From NCBI GenBank assembly GCA_018402385.1, contig JAGYJA010000011.1, forward strand, positions 124,001 to 188,000: 64,000 nt of DNA. Direction: 5' to 3'. This DNA comes from Flavobacteriaceae bacterium (GTDB lineage Bacteria > Bacteroidota > Bacteroidia > Flavobacteriales > Flavobacteriaceae). Below, in pieces: positions 1 through 8,253 of the stretch. The position numbers and the translations under genes are program-made. Below the pieces are notes generated by a model, which was given only the letters and a program-made list of their open reading frames with translations, ran no database searches and had not been told where the DNA came from. Numbering within the stretch: the stretch's first letter is position 1; the number at the start of each line of letters is the position of its first letter.

Positions 1-231
1 GCCCATTATAACTGTAAGCAGCAATTGAGCCCATCCGGGGATGTTAAGTGTCAACAATAAAAAGTATGGGGTTAAAAATATTGCAAACATAGCTAGGGTC
101 TTCAAATGAAGTTTCCAGTTGCCTGTTTTCTTTAAGTTTTTTTCTTTAAAATATTCGTTAACTCTGGTGTTTAAGGTTTTGAAAAAATTTGCGGGATCTT
201 TTCTGGAAAAACGGATTGAGGATGTATTCAT
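1..231 (-). CDS. fatty acid desaturase, N-terminal part (cut by window edge)
   Basis: Only the first 77 codons are inside the window; the gene reads leftward from an ATG whose complement is at 229-231. The N-terminus starts MNTSSIRFSRKDPANFF, continues into a basic stretch with KTGNWKLHLKT, and then a hydrophobic segment (AMFAIFLTPYFLLLTL). This matches the start of the membrane acyl-CoA (linoleoyl-type) desaturases common in flavobacteria, which insert double bonds in acyl chains using a di-iron His-box site. The His boxes lie outside the window, so the assignment rests on the N-terminus alone. It is divergent from rsmG. Confidence 0.6.
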   Translation of the reverse strand, partial: MNTSSIRFSRKDPANFFKTLNTRVNEYFKEKNLKKTGNWKLHLKTLAMFAIFLTPYFLLLTLNIPGWAQLLLTVIMG

Positions 232-340
232 AGTTTAAATTTGACTGATAACGTTTTGCGCGAAAATTAAGTATTCGCAAATATAATTAATATTCAACTC
301 GTTCTACTTGTTAATAACAAAAAATTACAAGTTTATTGCC

Positions 341-348
341 TATTTTTG
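341..348 (+). promoter_or_regulatory. Bacteroidota -7 promoter element upstream of rsmG
   Basis: TATTTTTG fits the TAnnTTTG consensus of the Bacteroidota primary sigma factor. It lies 17 bp before the chosen rsmG ATG at 366, which argues against the earlier in-frame start at 336. No good -33 TTTG is visible at the usual spacing, so this is a moderate call. Confidence 0.45.
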
Positions 349-365
349 TGCTCATACATATTACT

Positions 366-983
366 ATGGATTTGATTATTAAGTATTTCTCTCATTTAAC
401 TGATGAGCAAAAAAATCAGTTTTCACTTTTGCAGGAATTGTACAAGGATTGGAACTTAAAAATAAATGTTGTCTCAAGAAAGGATATTGATGAATTGTAT
501 TTACGACATGTTTTACACTCTTTGGGGATAGCAAAAATTATTGATTTTAATACGGGTGCATCTGTTCTTGATGTAGGTACCGGCGGTGGTTTTCCGGGAA
601 TTCCCCTTGCTATTTTATTTCCTTATACTCAATTTCATCTGGTAGATTCCATTGGAAAAAAAATAAAAGTTGTTGATGAAGTGGTTGCCGGCTTGGGGTT
701 GTTAAATGTGCAATCTACAAACGATCGTGTCGAAAATATTAAAGGAAAATATGATTTTATAATTAGCAGGGCAGTAGCTGCAATGCCCACTTTTGTTCAC
801 TGGGTGGATGGAAAAATAGCTAAAAAGAGCAATCACAAAATGCATAATGGGATTCTCTATCTTAAAGGTGGGGATTTAACTGAAGAGTTGCAGGATTTTC
901 CACAGGCTCAAGTTTTCAAGTTAACAGATTATTTTCAGGAGGTGTTTTTTGAAACAAAAAAAGTGGTTTACCTTCCGTTATAG
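366..983 (+). CDS. rsmG: 16S rRNA (guanine(527)-N(7))-methyltransferase RsmG
   Basis: RsmG (GidB) methylates G527 of 16S rRNA in the small subunit with S-adenosylmethionine. The 205-residue protein has the class I methyltransferase core: the SAM-binding motif LDVGTGGGFPGIPLA near residues 70-85, an acidic loop HLVDSIGKK, and the RsmG signature ISRAVAAMP. The upstream motif NVVSRKDIDELYLRH is also typical of the family. An in-frame start exists 30 bases earlier, but it lies upstream of or within the inferred -7 element, so the ATG at 366 is preferred. It converges with the ACBP gene only 12 bases downstream. Confidence 0.95.
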   Translation: MDLIIKYFSHLTDEQKNQFSLLQELYKDWNLKINVVSRKDIDELYLRHVLHSLGIAKIIDFNTGASVLDVGTGGGFPGIPLAILFPYTQFHLVDSIGKKIKVVDEVVAGLGLLNVQSTNDRVENIKGKYDFIISRAVAAMPTFVHWVDGKIAKKSNHKMHNGILYLKGGDLTEELQDFPQAQVFKLTDYFQEVFFETKKVVYLPL

Positions 984-995
984 AAAAAAAAGCAA

Positions 996-1262
996 TTATT
1001 TTCGATATAAAAAATAGGTGTTTACCGCTTCAATATATTCTTTTTTTGCTTCGTCTGGGGAAAGGTTTCTGGTTTGAAACAGAGCATTTGCTTTAAAGGC
1101 ATTGATGAGTGGCTTTTTACTGTTTGGATCATCTTTGTTTTCGTTAGCCCTCTTGTAGTATGCATAGAGTCTCAAAAGTAAATCTGCCGGAAAGGGTTCC
1201 GTGTGATTATTAATTCTCTCTACGGCTTCTTCAAAAGCGATTTGAAGTTCTTCAGGACTCAT
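996..1262 (-). CDS. acyl-CoA-binding protein (ACBP family)
   Basis: This 88-residue soluble protein is the size of a single ACBP domain. Recognisable parts are FEEAVERIN near the N-terminus, the helix LRLYAYYKRA containing the Tyr/Lys acyl-CoA contacts, a central basic turn, and KKEYIEAV near the C-terminus. ACBPs bind and buffer long-chain acyl-CoA esters. Its start overlaps the end of psd by 11 bases and it is last in a leftward lipid operon (LUD gene, cdsA, psd, ACBP), which fits a role in supplying acyl groups to phospholipid synthesis. That operon role is inferred from position. Confidence 0.85.
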   Translation of the reverse strand: MSPEELQIAFEEAVERINNHTEPFPADLLLRLYAYYKRANENKDDPNSKKPLINAFKANALFQTRNLSPDEAKKEYIEAVNTYFLYRK

Positions 1263-1911
1263 TTTTACTTGCTATGATTGTGATTCCGCCTTTTACTTTT
1301 TGGTTTAGTTTTACATTAATTTTTGCATCTAAAGGTAACAAAACGTCCACTCTGGAACCAAATTTTATAAAACCACTATCGCTTCCCTGGCTAACTTTCA
1401 CTCCCACTTCAGCATAGTTAACTATACGCTTAGCGAGTGCACCGGCTATTTGTTTATGTAAAACTTCTCCAAAAATTTTATTTTTCACAACAACTGTTGT
1501 TCTTTCATTTTCTTCAGAAGATTTGGGATGCCATGCGACGAGGAATTTACCCGGGTGGTATTTTGAGTAAACAATTTCTCCACCCACGGGATATCTGGTG
1601 ACATGCACATTAATGGGTGACATAAAAACTGACACTTGGAGTCGTTTGTCATTAAAATACTCTTTATCAAATACTTCTTCAATAACCACAACTTTTCCAT
1701 CAACAGGAGAAAGTATTTGATTTTCACTAGTTTGAATGTCTCTATTTGGGTTTCTAAAAAACTGAATTATGAGCAGAAATAGTATTATAAAAACACTCAT
1801 CAAAACTTTTTTCAGAATTTCATCCTCAAGAAAAAAATGTGAAGACAGGGCAAGAACGATAAGTATTACCAGAGCTGCAAGAATAATTTTATGACCTTCT
1901 CTATGAAACAT
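1252..1911 (-). CDS. psd: phosphatidylserine decarboxylase family protein
   Basis: Makes phosphatidylethanolamine by decarboxylating phosphatidylserine. The 219-residue protein is the short archaetidylserine-decarboxylase-like type: an N-terminal membrane segment (about residues 8-45), the motif LSPVDGKVV, then VFMSPINVHVTRYP, and near the C-terminus FIKFGSRVDVLLP. The Gly-Ser of that last motif is the expected self-cleavage site that generates the pyruvoyl cofactor. It overlaps cdsA (11 bases) and ACBP (11 bases), so the three are almost certainly translated from one transcript. The ATG complement at 1909-1911 is clear. Confidence 0.93.
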   Translation of the reverse strand: MFHREGHKIILAALVILIVLALSSHFFLEDEILKKVLMSVFIILFLLIIQFFRNPNRDIQTSENQILSPVDGKVVVIEEVFDKEYFNDKRLQVSVFMSPINVHVTRYPVGGEIVYSKYHPGKFLVAWHPKSSEENERTTVVVKNKIFGEVLHKQIAGALAKRIVNYAEVGVKVSQGSDSGFIKFGSRVDVLLPLDAKINVKLNQKVKGGITIIASKNES

Positions 1912-2704
1912 AATTTGCTAGTATAAAATAGGTGTATATAAATGGGCTGGCAAAAATAACACTATCAAGTCGATCATAAATGCCCCCGTGTCCCGGTATA
2001 AGTGTTCCACTGTCTTTTACACCGGCTTGTCTTTTAAATTTTGATTGTACAAAATCACCAATGGGTCCAAATAAACTTATTAAAATGGCTAACCCAAGCC
2101 AAAATATGGGATTAAAGATAGCCAGATATTTAAAAATAATAAAGCTTGCAAGTGATGTTGCAATCAGCCCACCCAAAAAACCCTCAAATGTTTTATTTGG
2201 TGAAATGCGTTCTAAAAGTTTTCGCTTGCCAAAACTTTTCCCAATCAAAAAGGCAAAGATATCATTGGCCCAAACTAAAATAAAAACAGCAGCAATGAGA
2301 TTTGGGGAGTATTCGTAATTGTAAAATGGTATAAGAGTTATAAAAACAAAACCACTAATGAGGTAAAGAATTGTTACAATGTATTTTTTCTTTTCAAACA
2401 TTGGAATCATGCTTACCCACAATAAGTCTTTGACTAAAAAGAGGTTTATAAAGCCAGTTAGTATAAGTAATAGTTTGGTTGCATAAAAATCAAATTGAAG
2501 ATAAGAAAACAGATAAATAAACAGGATCAAAACTCCATAAAGCACAAAAGATTTAAGGTGAATTAATCTTAAAAATTCGTGAAGACAAATAATACCGAGT
2601 AGCGTGAATAAAACAAGAAAAGAAATTGGTGAAAGGAAAGTAGCGGCAAGAAGGATAAAGACATATATTACGCCAGACAATGCTCTAATAAAAAGTTCCT
2701 TCAT
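1901..2704 (-). CDS. cdsA: phosphatidate cytidylyltransferase (CDP-diglyceride synthase)
   Basis: CdsA converts phosphatidate and CTP into CDP-diacylglycerol, the branch point for phospholipid head groups. The 267-residue protein has about seven or eight hydrophobic segments and the family signature near its C-terminus: SKFKRQAGVKDSG followed by PGHGGIYDRLDS, including the KD and the HGG-DRxD residues. The SPNKTFEG motif lies in the preceding loop. It starts 1 base after the stop of the LUD-domain gene and overlaps psd by 11 bases, placing consecutive steps of phospholipid synthesis in one operon. Confidence 0.96.
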   Translation of the reverse strand: MKELFIRALSGVIYVFILLAATFLSPISFLVLFTLLGIICLHEFLRLIHLKSFVLYGVLILFIYLFSYLQFDFYATKLLLILTGFINLFLVKDLLWVSMIPMFEKKKYIVTILYLISGFVFITLIPFYNYEYSPNLIAAVFILVWANDIFAFLIGKSFGKRKLLERISPNKTFEGFLGGLIATSLASFIIFKYLAIFNPIFWLGLAILISLFGPIGDFVQSKFKRQAGVKDSGTLIPGHGGIYDRLDSVIFASPFIYTYFILANYVS

Positions 2705-2705
2705 G

Positions 2706-3302
2706 TTATAAATCTTCCAGAAGGAGCAAATATAAGTTTTTTGAACTACTTCCGTAAGTCATGAAATCATTTTCTTTCTTGCTTTCAAAGTTTTTAATGG
2801 TTGTAATATTTGAAGGTATATTATTTCTATTTGTGTTTTTAATTTTACGTAAGCCCTCTCCAATAGTATCGACCAATTGGCTAGTTGTAGCAAAAATCAC
2901 AAAGTTATCTGGTAATTCTTTAAGTTTTTTTTCTTTGATTTGATTGGAGGAAATTAAAATGGCTCCAACATCTGCAACAAGTGATTCACATTGAGAAAAG
3001 AAAAATGCAGCCTGAACATTATTGCCAAATTCAAGGTTGTAAGTATTGAATTTTGATTTTAAGTTTTCATTGGTACAAAAAACCTCCTTTTCATACCAAT
3101 CATTTTCTAGCAAAATATTATCAAAAGCTTCATCGAGCTCATCATAATTTTCGCAGTAGAGAAATTTTCCGCCGTTTTTTCTGAAGTTGTAGGTGAATTT
3201 TTCGTCAGTAGGTAGAGGTACTTCCGGTAAATATTTACTTCTTTCTTCTTTTGGGGACTCTTTGTCTTTAGATTTATTAAATAATTTTTTAAACAAACTC
3301 AT
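2706..3302 (-). CDS. LUD domain-containing protein (LutC/YkgG-like)
   Basis: The 198-residue protein has a charged N-terminus (about 30 residues, Lys/Glu rich) followed by a LUD fold. The fold is seen from the pattern YCENYDELDEAFDNIL, the central CESLVADVGAILISSNQ and the strand LPDNFVIFATTSQLV. LUD proteins include LutC, part of lactate oxidation, but flavobacterial stand-alone copies between ftsH and cdsA have no established function. The gene is first of the leftward cdsA-psd-ACBP operon and has its own -7 element upstream at 3347-3354. I would not call it lactate utilisation from sequence alone. Confidence 0.75.
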   Translation of the reverse strand: MSLFKKLFNKSKDKESPKEERSKYLPEVPLPTDEKFTYNFRKNGGKFLYCENYDELDEAFDNILLENDWYEKEVFCTNENLKSKFNTYNLEFGNNVQAAFFFSQCESLVADVGAILISSNQIKEKKLKELPDNFVIFATTSQLVDTIGEGLRKIKNTNRNNIPSNITTIKNFESKKENDFMTYGSSSKNLYLLLLEDL

Positions 3303-3346
3303 TAATTACTTGATTGAATTGAGGTGTTTCTTTTTAAGACTCGCTC

Positions 3347-3354
3347 CAAATATA
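3347..3354 (-). promoter_or_regulatory. -7 promoter element for the LUD-cdsA-psd-ACBP operon
   Basis: On the minus strand the bases read TATATTTG, a perfect TAnnTTTG match, about 45 bases before the LUD gene start. It sits just beyond the ftsH terminator, so the lipid operon appears to be transcribed separately from rsfS-ftsH. Confidence 0.5.
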
Positions 3355-3392
3355 AAAAAAACTTAACCCAAAAGCGAATTAAGTTAAGTTTT
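3351..3392 (-). terminator. intrinsic terminator after ftsH
   Basis: On the minus strand a 10-bp stem AAAACTTAAC/GTTAAGTTTT (arms at 3383-3392 and 3358-3367) is followed by a run of T. It begins 18 bases after the ftsH stop codon. Confidence 0.65.
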
Positions 3393-3410
3393 ATATTTTA
3401 GTGTTGAAGA

Positions 3411-5402
3411 TTAAGAAGTGGGCTTGTCTAGCTTGTCAAAAATGACATCTGTGTTTTTAAAGTCTCTTTTGCCAAATATGGTTTCTAAATTGTCTTTAAA
3501 AATTACTTCTTTTTCAAGCAATACATTAGCAAGTTCAATGAGTTTATCCTTATTTTTTTGAAGTAATTCAATGGCTCTTTTATATTGTGACTCAATGAGG
3601 TTTGAAATTTCCTTGTCAATCATCTCAGCTGTTTTTTCACTGTATGGTTTTGTAAAGTTGTATTCAGATTGACCAGAGGAATCATAATAAGTAAGGTTTC
3701 CAAGCTTATCGTTTAATCCATAAATAGTGACCATTGCACGTGCTTGTTTCGTAACTTTCTCAAGATCACTTAAAGCTCCTGTAGAAATTTTATTGAAAAT
3801 CACTTTTTCTGCGGCTCTTCCTCCCAATGCAGCACACATCTCATCGAGCATTTGTTCAGGTCTAACAATGAGTCGCTCTTCAGGAAGGTACCAGGCAGCA
3901 CCCAGTGATTGTCCTCTGGGGACTATGGTTACTTTTACAAGTGGTGCAGCATGTTCCAGCATCCAGCTAACAGTTGCATGACCTGCCTCATGAAAAGCAA
4001 TGGCTTTTTTCTCATCTGGAGTGATGATTTTATTTTTCTTTTCAAGTCCTCCAATGATTCTGTCAACAGCGTCGAGAAAATCTTGTTTACCAACAGCTTT
4101 ATTACCTTTTCTAGCGGCAATTAGTGCAGCTTCGTTACAAACATTTGCAATATCTGCACCAGAGAATCCTGGGGTTTGTTTGGCAAGAAAATCAAGGTCG
4201 AGATTTTCCTCTTTTTTGATGGGTCTTAAATGTACCTCAAATATTTCTTTTCGTTCTCTTAAATCAGGTAAATCCACATAAATTTGACGGTCAAAACGTC
4301 CTGCTCTCATCAAAGCCTTATCAAGAACATCTGCACGGTTTGTTGCTGCCAGTACAATCACATTTGCATTAGAGCCAAAACCATCCATTTCTGTTAACAA
4401 TTGATTCAGTGTGTTTTCTCGCTCATCATTTGAACCTGAAAAATTACTTTTTCCTCTGGCTCGACCAATAGCATCAATTTCATCAATAAAGATTATAGAT
4501 GGGGATTTTTCTTTAGCTTGTTTAAATAAATCTCTAACGCGGGAAGCTCCCACACCCACAAACATTTCCACAAAGTCTGAACCTGAAAGTGAGAAGAATG
4601 GAACTTTTGCTTCACCGGCTACAGCTTTTGCAAGCAAAGTTTTTCCAGTTCCCGGAGGTCCAACAAGGAGTGCTCCTTTAGGGATTTTCCCTCCTAAAGC
4701 AGTATATTTATCAGGGGTTTTTAAAAAATCTACTATTTCTTGAATTTCTTCTTTAGCACCTTCTAATCCTGCAACATCTTTAAATGATACTTTTATATCT
4801 GTTTTTTGATCAAATAATTTTGCTTTAGATTTCCCAATATTAAATAATTGTCCGCCGGGTCCACCACCTGAACCACTTGACATTCTGCGCATAATGAAAA
4901 TCCAAATAGCAATGATGATAGCAAAAGGAAGTAACGTGATTAGTATATCTCCCCAAACATTGGATTCTGTATCATAAACAACCGCTGTGGTAAGATTGTT
5001 TTCTTGTTTTGTTTTTCTTAAATCGTTTTCAAAATTTTGGAGGTCTCCAAATTCAAATTGATAGGCTGGAACATTTGAAGTGAGGGATTGATTTCCTACT
5101 TTTTTGGTGTGTACCTCTTTTGCTTTTGCTTCACTGGTAAGAAAGACACGGGCTTTATTTTTATTGACAATGACCACTTTTTCAACATCACCGTCAACCA
5201 AAAACTCCTGAAATTCTGCCGGAGTAGTCTTAGCAGGTTCTGTCCATCCGCCACCACTAAAAAAGTTTATTGCAAGAAAAGCCAAAGCAATCATTCCATA
5301 AATCCATAACGGACTAAATTTTGGCTTTTGGTCTTTATTTTTATTACCATCTCCTTTGGGAGATTTGTTGTCTTTATTTTTATTTTCTGTATTGTTTGCC
5401 AT
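3411..5402 (-). CDS. ftsH: ATP-dependent zinc metalloprotease FtsH
   Basis: FtsH is a membrane-anchored AAA+ protease that degrades misfolded and regulatory membrane proteins as a hexamer. The 663-residue protein has a Lys/Asn-rich N-tail, a first membrane segment (about 32-48), a periplasmic domain, and a second membrane segment (about 152-171). The AAA domain has Walker A GPPGTGKT at 248-255 and Walker B IIFIDEID at 303-310, with an RAGRFDRQ arginine-finger region near 366-373. The zinc site HEAGH lies at 471-475. Length is normal for the family. It follows rsfS by 17 bases, probably as one operon, and ends at an intrinsic terminator. Confidence 0.98.
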   Translation of the reverse strand: MANNTENKNKDNKSPKGDGNKNKDQKPKFSPLWIYGMIALAFLAINFFSGGGWTEPAKTTPAEFQEFLVDGDVEKVVIVNKNKARVFLTSEAKAKEVHTKKVGNQSLTSNVPAYQFEFGDLQNFENDLRKTKQENNLTTAVVYDTESNVWGDILITLLPFAIIIAIWIFIMRRMSSGSGGGPGGQLFNIGKSKAKLFDQKTDIKVSFKDVAGLEGAKEEIQEIVDFLKTPDKYTALGGKIPKGALLVGPPGTGKTLLAKAVAGEAKVPFFSLSGSDFVEMFVGVGASRVRDLFKQAKEKSPSIIFIDEIDAIGRARGKSNFSGSNDERENTLNQLLTEMDGFGSNANVIVLAATNRADVLDKALMRAGRFDRQIYVDLPDLRERKEIFEVHLRPIKKEENLDLDFLAKQTPGFSGADIANVCNEAALIAARKGNKAVGKQDFLDAVDRIIGGLEKKNKIITPDEKKAIAFHEAGHATVSWMLEHAAPLVKVTIVPRGQSLGAAWYLPEERLIVRPEQMLDEMCAALGGRAAEKVIFNKISTGALSDLEKVTKQARAMVTIYGLNDKLGNLTYYDSSGQSEYNFTKPYSEKTAEMIDKEISNLIESQYKRAIELLQKNKDKLIELANVLLEKEVIFKDNLETIFGKRDFKNTDVIFDKLDKPTS

Positions 5403-5419
5403 TAATATGGTTTGATTAT

Positions 5420-5791
5420 TTAATAACTAGTCTGAATTTTTACTGTTTTTGCGTCTCCCCAGAGGCTTTCAATGTCATAATATTCCCTGATATGCTTTTG
5501 GAAAACATGAACTACAATGTTGATATAATCCATCAATATCCACTCGGCATTGTCTGAACCTTCAATATGCCAGGCTTTTTCTTTAAGCGATTTACTCACG
5601 GTTTTTTCAATGGAATTTACAATGGCGTTTACCTGTGTATTTGAGGTCCCATTGCAGATAATAAAGTAGTCACAAACTGTATTTTCTATTGCTCTAAGAT
5701 CAAGAATTTCAATATCTTGTCCCTTTACTTCTTCAATGCCTTGAATTATTTGCGTAATTAATTGATCTGCTTCGTTTTCTTTTTTGGTCAT
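5420..5791 (-). CDS. rsfS: ribosome silencing factor RsfS
   Basis: RsfS (YbeB/Iojap family) binds ribosomal protein uL14 and blocks joining of the 50S and 30S subunits when nutrients are scarce. The 123-residue protein shows the family pattern: IEVKGQDIEILDLRAIE, then CDYFIICNGTSNTQVNAI, and near the end AEWILMDYINIVVHVF. It is first of a two-gene operon with ftsH, a typical flavobacterial order, and diverges from birA. A -7 element (TAACTTTG on the minus strand) lies at 5806-5813, 15 bases before the ATG. Confidence 0.95.
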   Translation of the reverse strand: MTKKENEADQLITQIIQGIEEVKGQDIEILDLRAIENTVCDYFIICNGTSNTQVNAIVNSIEKTVSKSLKEKAWHIEGSDNAEWILMDYINIVVHVFQKHIREYYDIESLWGDAKTVKIQTSY

Positions 5792-5805
5792 TAAAACTAT
5801 TTTTG

Positions 5806-5813
5806 CAAAGTTA
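5806..5813 (-). promoter_or_regulatory. -7 promoter element for rsfS-ftsH
   Basis: TAACTTTG on the minus strand matches TAnnTTTG and would put the transcript start a few bases before the rsfS ATG. A plus-strand TATTTTTG directly adjoins it at 5798-5805 and could serve birA, so the two divergent promoters abut. No clear -33 box is seen for either. Confidence 0.45.
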
Positions 5814-5876
5814 TTACTTTTTTGGTTTTCTGTAACTTTCTATTTTATAAGATTAACTCAATTTTTACATTTATTT

Positions 5877-6617
5877 ATGTTAATACTCAAAATCAATGCC
5901 ACTAGCTCAACAAATAGTTACCTCAAAACACTATTGGAAGAAAAAGGGACAAATGACGCGCTAGTTGTTATTGCAGAAGAACAAACTCAGGGCAGAGGAC
6001 AGGTGGGGGCATATTGGCATTCTCAGAAAGGTAAGAGCTTGACATTCAGTCTTTATAAGCAGTTTAATGGGTTCAATGTAGCTCACCAATTTTATCTCTC
6101 AATGGGTGTTTCTAATGCAATCAAAGAAACATTAGATTTCTTTGATGTGCCAGATATAAAAGTAAAATGGCCAAACGACATTATGTCAGCAAATAAAAAA
6201 CTATGTGGTGTCCTTATTGAGAACTTGTTGCATACCAACAAAATTAAGGGAAGTATTATTGGAATTGGTTTGAATGTAAATGATTCATTGTATGAAAATT
6301 TACCAAACGGGACTTCAATGAAAATTGCATCAAATAAACTTTTTGACCTTGAGCAAGTATTCAATAAGTTATTGGAGGTTTTATTTGAGAAAATCAGTTT
6401 AATTGAAAAAAACCAGTTTGAATTAATAAAAGCAGTTTATCTAAAAAATCTTTACAGAATGCATCAAATTAGCGTTTTTGAAAACTCTCAAAAAAAGAGT
6501 TTTAATGGCATTATAAGAGGCATTTCAGAGGATGGGAAATTGTTAGTTGAGACAGAAGCTGATGTCATACACCCTTTTGATTTAAAAGAAATAAAACTTT
6601 TATCTGGTTTAAAGTGA
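5877..6617 (+). CDS. birA: biotin--[acetyl-CoA-carboxylase] ligase
   Basis: Activates biotin to biotinyl-AMP and attaches it to the biotin carboxyl carrier protein of acetyl-CoA carboxylase. From the ATG at 5877 the protein is 246 residues. Family motifs are ATSSTNSYLK at the N-terminus, the biotin-binding QTQGRGQ with Gly-Arg-Gly, VKWPNDIM with the conserved Lys-Trp-Pro-Asn-Asp, and KLCGVLIEN. It lacks the N-terminal helix-turn-helix of E. coli BirA, so it is the catalytic-only type. The open frame extends upstream to 5784, but that part is not family-like and overlaps rsfS. Its 3' end overlaps the SRPBCC gene by 9 bases. Confidence 0.93.
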   Translation: MLILKINATSSTNSYLKTLLEEKGTNDALVVIAEEQTQGRGQVGAYWHSQKGKSLTFSLYKQFNGFNVAHQFYLSMGVSNAIKETLDFFDVPDIKVKWPNDIMSANKKLCGVLIENLLHTNKIKGSIIGIGLNVNDSLYENLPNGTSMKIASNKLFDLEQVFNKLLEVLFEKISLIEKNQFELIKAVYLKNLYRMHQISVFENSQKKSFNGIIRGISEDGKLLVETEADVIHPFDLKEIKLLSGLK

Positions 6618-7001
6618 ACTCAAATTGGTACTGAGGGTTTCCAAAAATTTTGAAATGGGACCTTTAATCATCATTGCCATCATCGCATTAAATTCTCCTT
6701 CAAAATGCAATTGAGCCGTTGATGTATTTGCACTTACTTCTTCAATTTGTGCTGAAAGAGTAAAGGGCAATTTGTCGCTTATTGCTCCCAAAACAACTTT
6801 ATTTGGAGGAAGGATTTCTTTTAACTCGAGAGCGATTTCGGGCATTCCTTTGAGTGCAAAAACAAAGGCATTGTCTCTGATTACCTCAAATTTGCTAATG
6901 TTTTCAGGCATTAGCTGTTCAAAGTTTTTTACATCACTTAAAAATTCACACAATTCCTGTGCTGATTTGTTTACGGATACTTTATTGCTTTCGAGATTCA
7001 T
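6609..7001 (-). CDS. SRPBCC (START-like) family protein
   Basis: The 130-residue protein shows the START/SRPBCC fold pattern of small flavobacterial members: an N-terminal strand with NKVSVNKSAQELCEFLSDVKNFEQLMP, alternating strands in the middle, and a long amphipathic C-terminal helix (MMAMMIKGPISKFLETLS). The fold makes a hydrophobic pocket for lipids or other ligands; no specific ligand can be inferred. It lies 3 bases after pyrE on the same strand, a common pairing in this group, and probably shares its transcript. Function unknown. Confidence 0.75.
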   Translation of the reverse strand: MNLESNKVSVNKSAQELCEFLSDVKNFEQLMPENISKFEVIRDNAFVFALKGMPEIALELKEILPPNKVVLGAISDKLPFTLSAQIEEVSANTSTAQLHFEGEFNAMMAMMIKGPISKFLETLSTNLSSL

Positions 7002-7004
7002 AAT

Positions 7005-7649
7005 TTATGTATTGGACCATTCTGCCGGATTTTCTCTCCAAGACTTAATGGTGTCTAATTCTTTATTTGATATGTAATTCGCTTTTTCGGCTTGACCTAA
7101 AAGATGGTCATAATCGCTTAATGTATGAAGTGCAATATTTTCTTTTTTGAAATTGTCCTGAGCAATCTGAAAACCATAAGTAAAAATGGCAATCATTCCT
7201 TTGACTTTCACTTGGGCCTCGTTTAATGCTTTGACGGCATTCAAACTACTTTTTCCTGTGCTTATGAGGTCCTCAACAACAACAACGCTTTGGTTTGCAT
7301 CCAGTTTTCCTTCTATTTGATTTTGCCTGCCATGACCTTTAGCTTCCGGTCTTACATAAACAAAAGGAAGGTTTAAGTAATCTGCAACTAGCATTCCAAT
7401 GCCAATGGCCCCTGTTGCAACTGCCGCTATGACATCAGGCTTTCCATAAAGCGTTTCAATTTGCTGGGCAATATGTTCCCTTACATAGTTTCTTATGGGT
7501 GGATAAGACAAAATTACACGGTTATCACAATAGATGGGAGACTTCCAACCGGACGCCCATAAAAAAGGGTTTTGTGGTTGTAATTTTATTGCATTAATTT
7601 GCAATAGTAAGTCGGCAGTTTTTTCTGCCGTATCTTTATTTAAAATCAT
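7005..7649 (-). CDS. pyrE: orotate phosphoribosyltransferase
   Basis: PyrE joins orotate to PRPP to form orotidine monophosphate in pyrimidine synthesis. From the ATG at 7649 (MILNKDTAEK) it has 214 residues, usual for the family. Motifs: FLWASGWKSPIYCDNR for orotate binding, the flexible-loop KGHGRQNQIEG, and the PRPP loop VVVEDLISTGKSS. A further in-frame extension to 7688 overlaps the divergent NUDIX start and has no family similarity. Only 7 bases separate the pyrE and NUDIX start codons, so their promoters must overlap the opposite gene. Confidence 0.96.
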   Translation of the reverse strand: MILNKDTAEKTADLLLQINAIKLQPQNPFLWASGWKSPIYCDNRVILSYPPIRNYVREHIAQQIETLYGKPDVIAAVATGAIGIGMLVADYLNLPFVYVRPEAKGHGRQNQIEGKLDANQSVVVVEDLISTGKSSLNAVKALNEAQVKVKGMIAIFTYGFQIAQDNFKKENIALHTLSDYDHLLGQAEKANYISNKELDTIKSWRENPAEWSNT

Positions 7650-7656
7650 ACTGCAA

Positions 7657-8253
7657 ATGTATAAAGTTTTTGTCAATGATAAACCCATTTATCTCACAAG
7701 CGAGATGGTTTTTCATAAAGATGCTAAGTGTCTTAGGCTTAAGGATGTTGATTTGGAGGAAGTTGTGAAAAAAGTCGCAAAAAATAAATGGCCTTTGGTT
7801 TATTTATATTATCCCAATGGGGAACAACTCATTCAAAAGCTAAAAAAGAAAATACCGGTTGTAGTTGCAGCGGGAGGCCTTGTTAAGAATGACGACAATG
7901 AGATTCTATTTATAAAAAGAAATGGAAAATGGGATTTACCCAAAGGCAGGGTTGAAGATAAAGAAACTATTGAAAATGCTGCTTTACGCGAAACCGAGGA
8001 GGAAACCGGTGTGACAGGCCTTGAAATTGTTAAACCACTTCAAATCACCTATCATTTTTTTAACCGAAATGAAAAACTCAAACTTAAGGAAACTTATTGG
8101 TTTGAAATGAAAACTTCTTTCACTGGAAAACTTGCTCCGGAAAAGAGTGAAGGTATTCAAAAAGCTGTCTGGAAAAACCCAAAAAAACAGCAAAAGCACT
8201 ACATAAATCCTATGCAAACATTAGGGAGCTGTTCTATCAAGAGGTTAATTTAA
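7657..8253 (+). CDS. NUDIX hydrolase, C-terminus out of frame
   Basis: NUDIX enzymes hydrolyse nucleoside diphosphates linked to another group. The 198-residue reading frame has an N-terminal extension of about 70 residues, then the NUDIX fold with the box GRVEDKETIENAALRETEEETGV (about residues 107-129), including the REtxEE metal ligands. After residue 173 the frame reads KQQKHYINPM and looks unrelated to the family. If one more A is read in the A7 run at 8181-8187, the frame becomes KTAKALHKSYANIRELF and ends at 8261, which fits flavobacterial relatives far better. This is either a one-base sequencing error, a mutation, or -1 slippage at A AAA AAA. It is divergent from pyrE. Confidence 0.85.
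   Translation: MYKVFVNDKPIYLTSEMVFHKDAKCLRLKDVDLEEVVKKVAKNKWPLVYLYYPNGEQLIQKLKKKIPVVVAAGGLVKNDDNEILFIKRNGKWDLPKGRVEDKETIENAALRETEEETGVTGLEIVKPLQITYHFFNRNEKLKLKETYWFEMKTSFTGKLAPEKSEGIQKAVWKNPKKQQKHYINPMQTLGSCSIKRLI

Noticed and set aside
5784..5876. N-terminal extension of BirA from 5784
   Set aside because: It overlaps rsfS and the divergent promoter elements and is not conserved in sequence type; the ATG at 5877 begins the normal domain.
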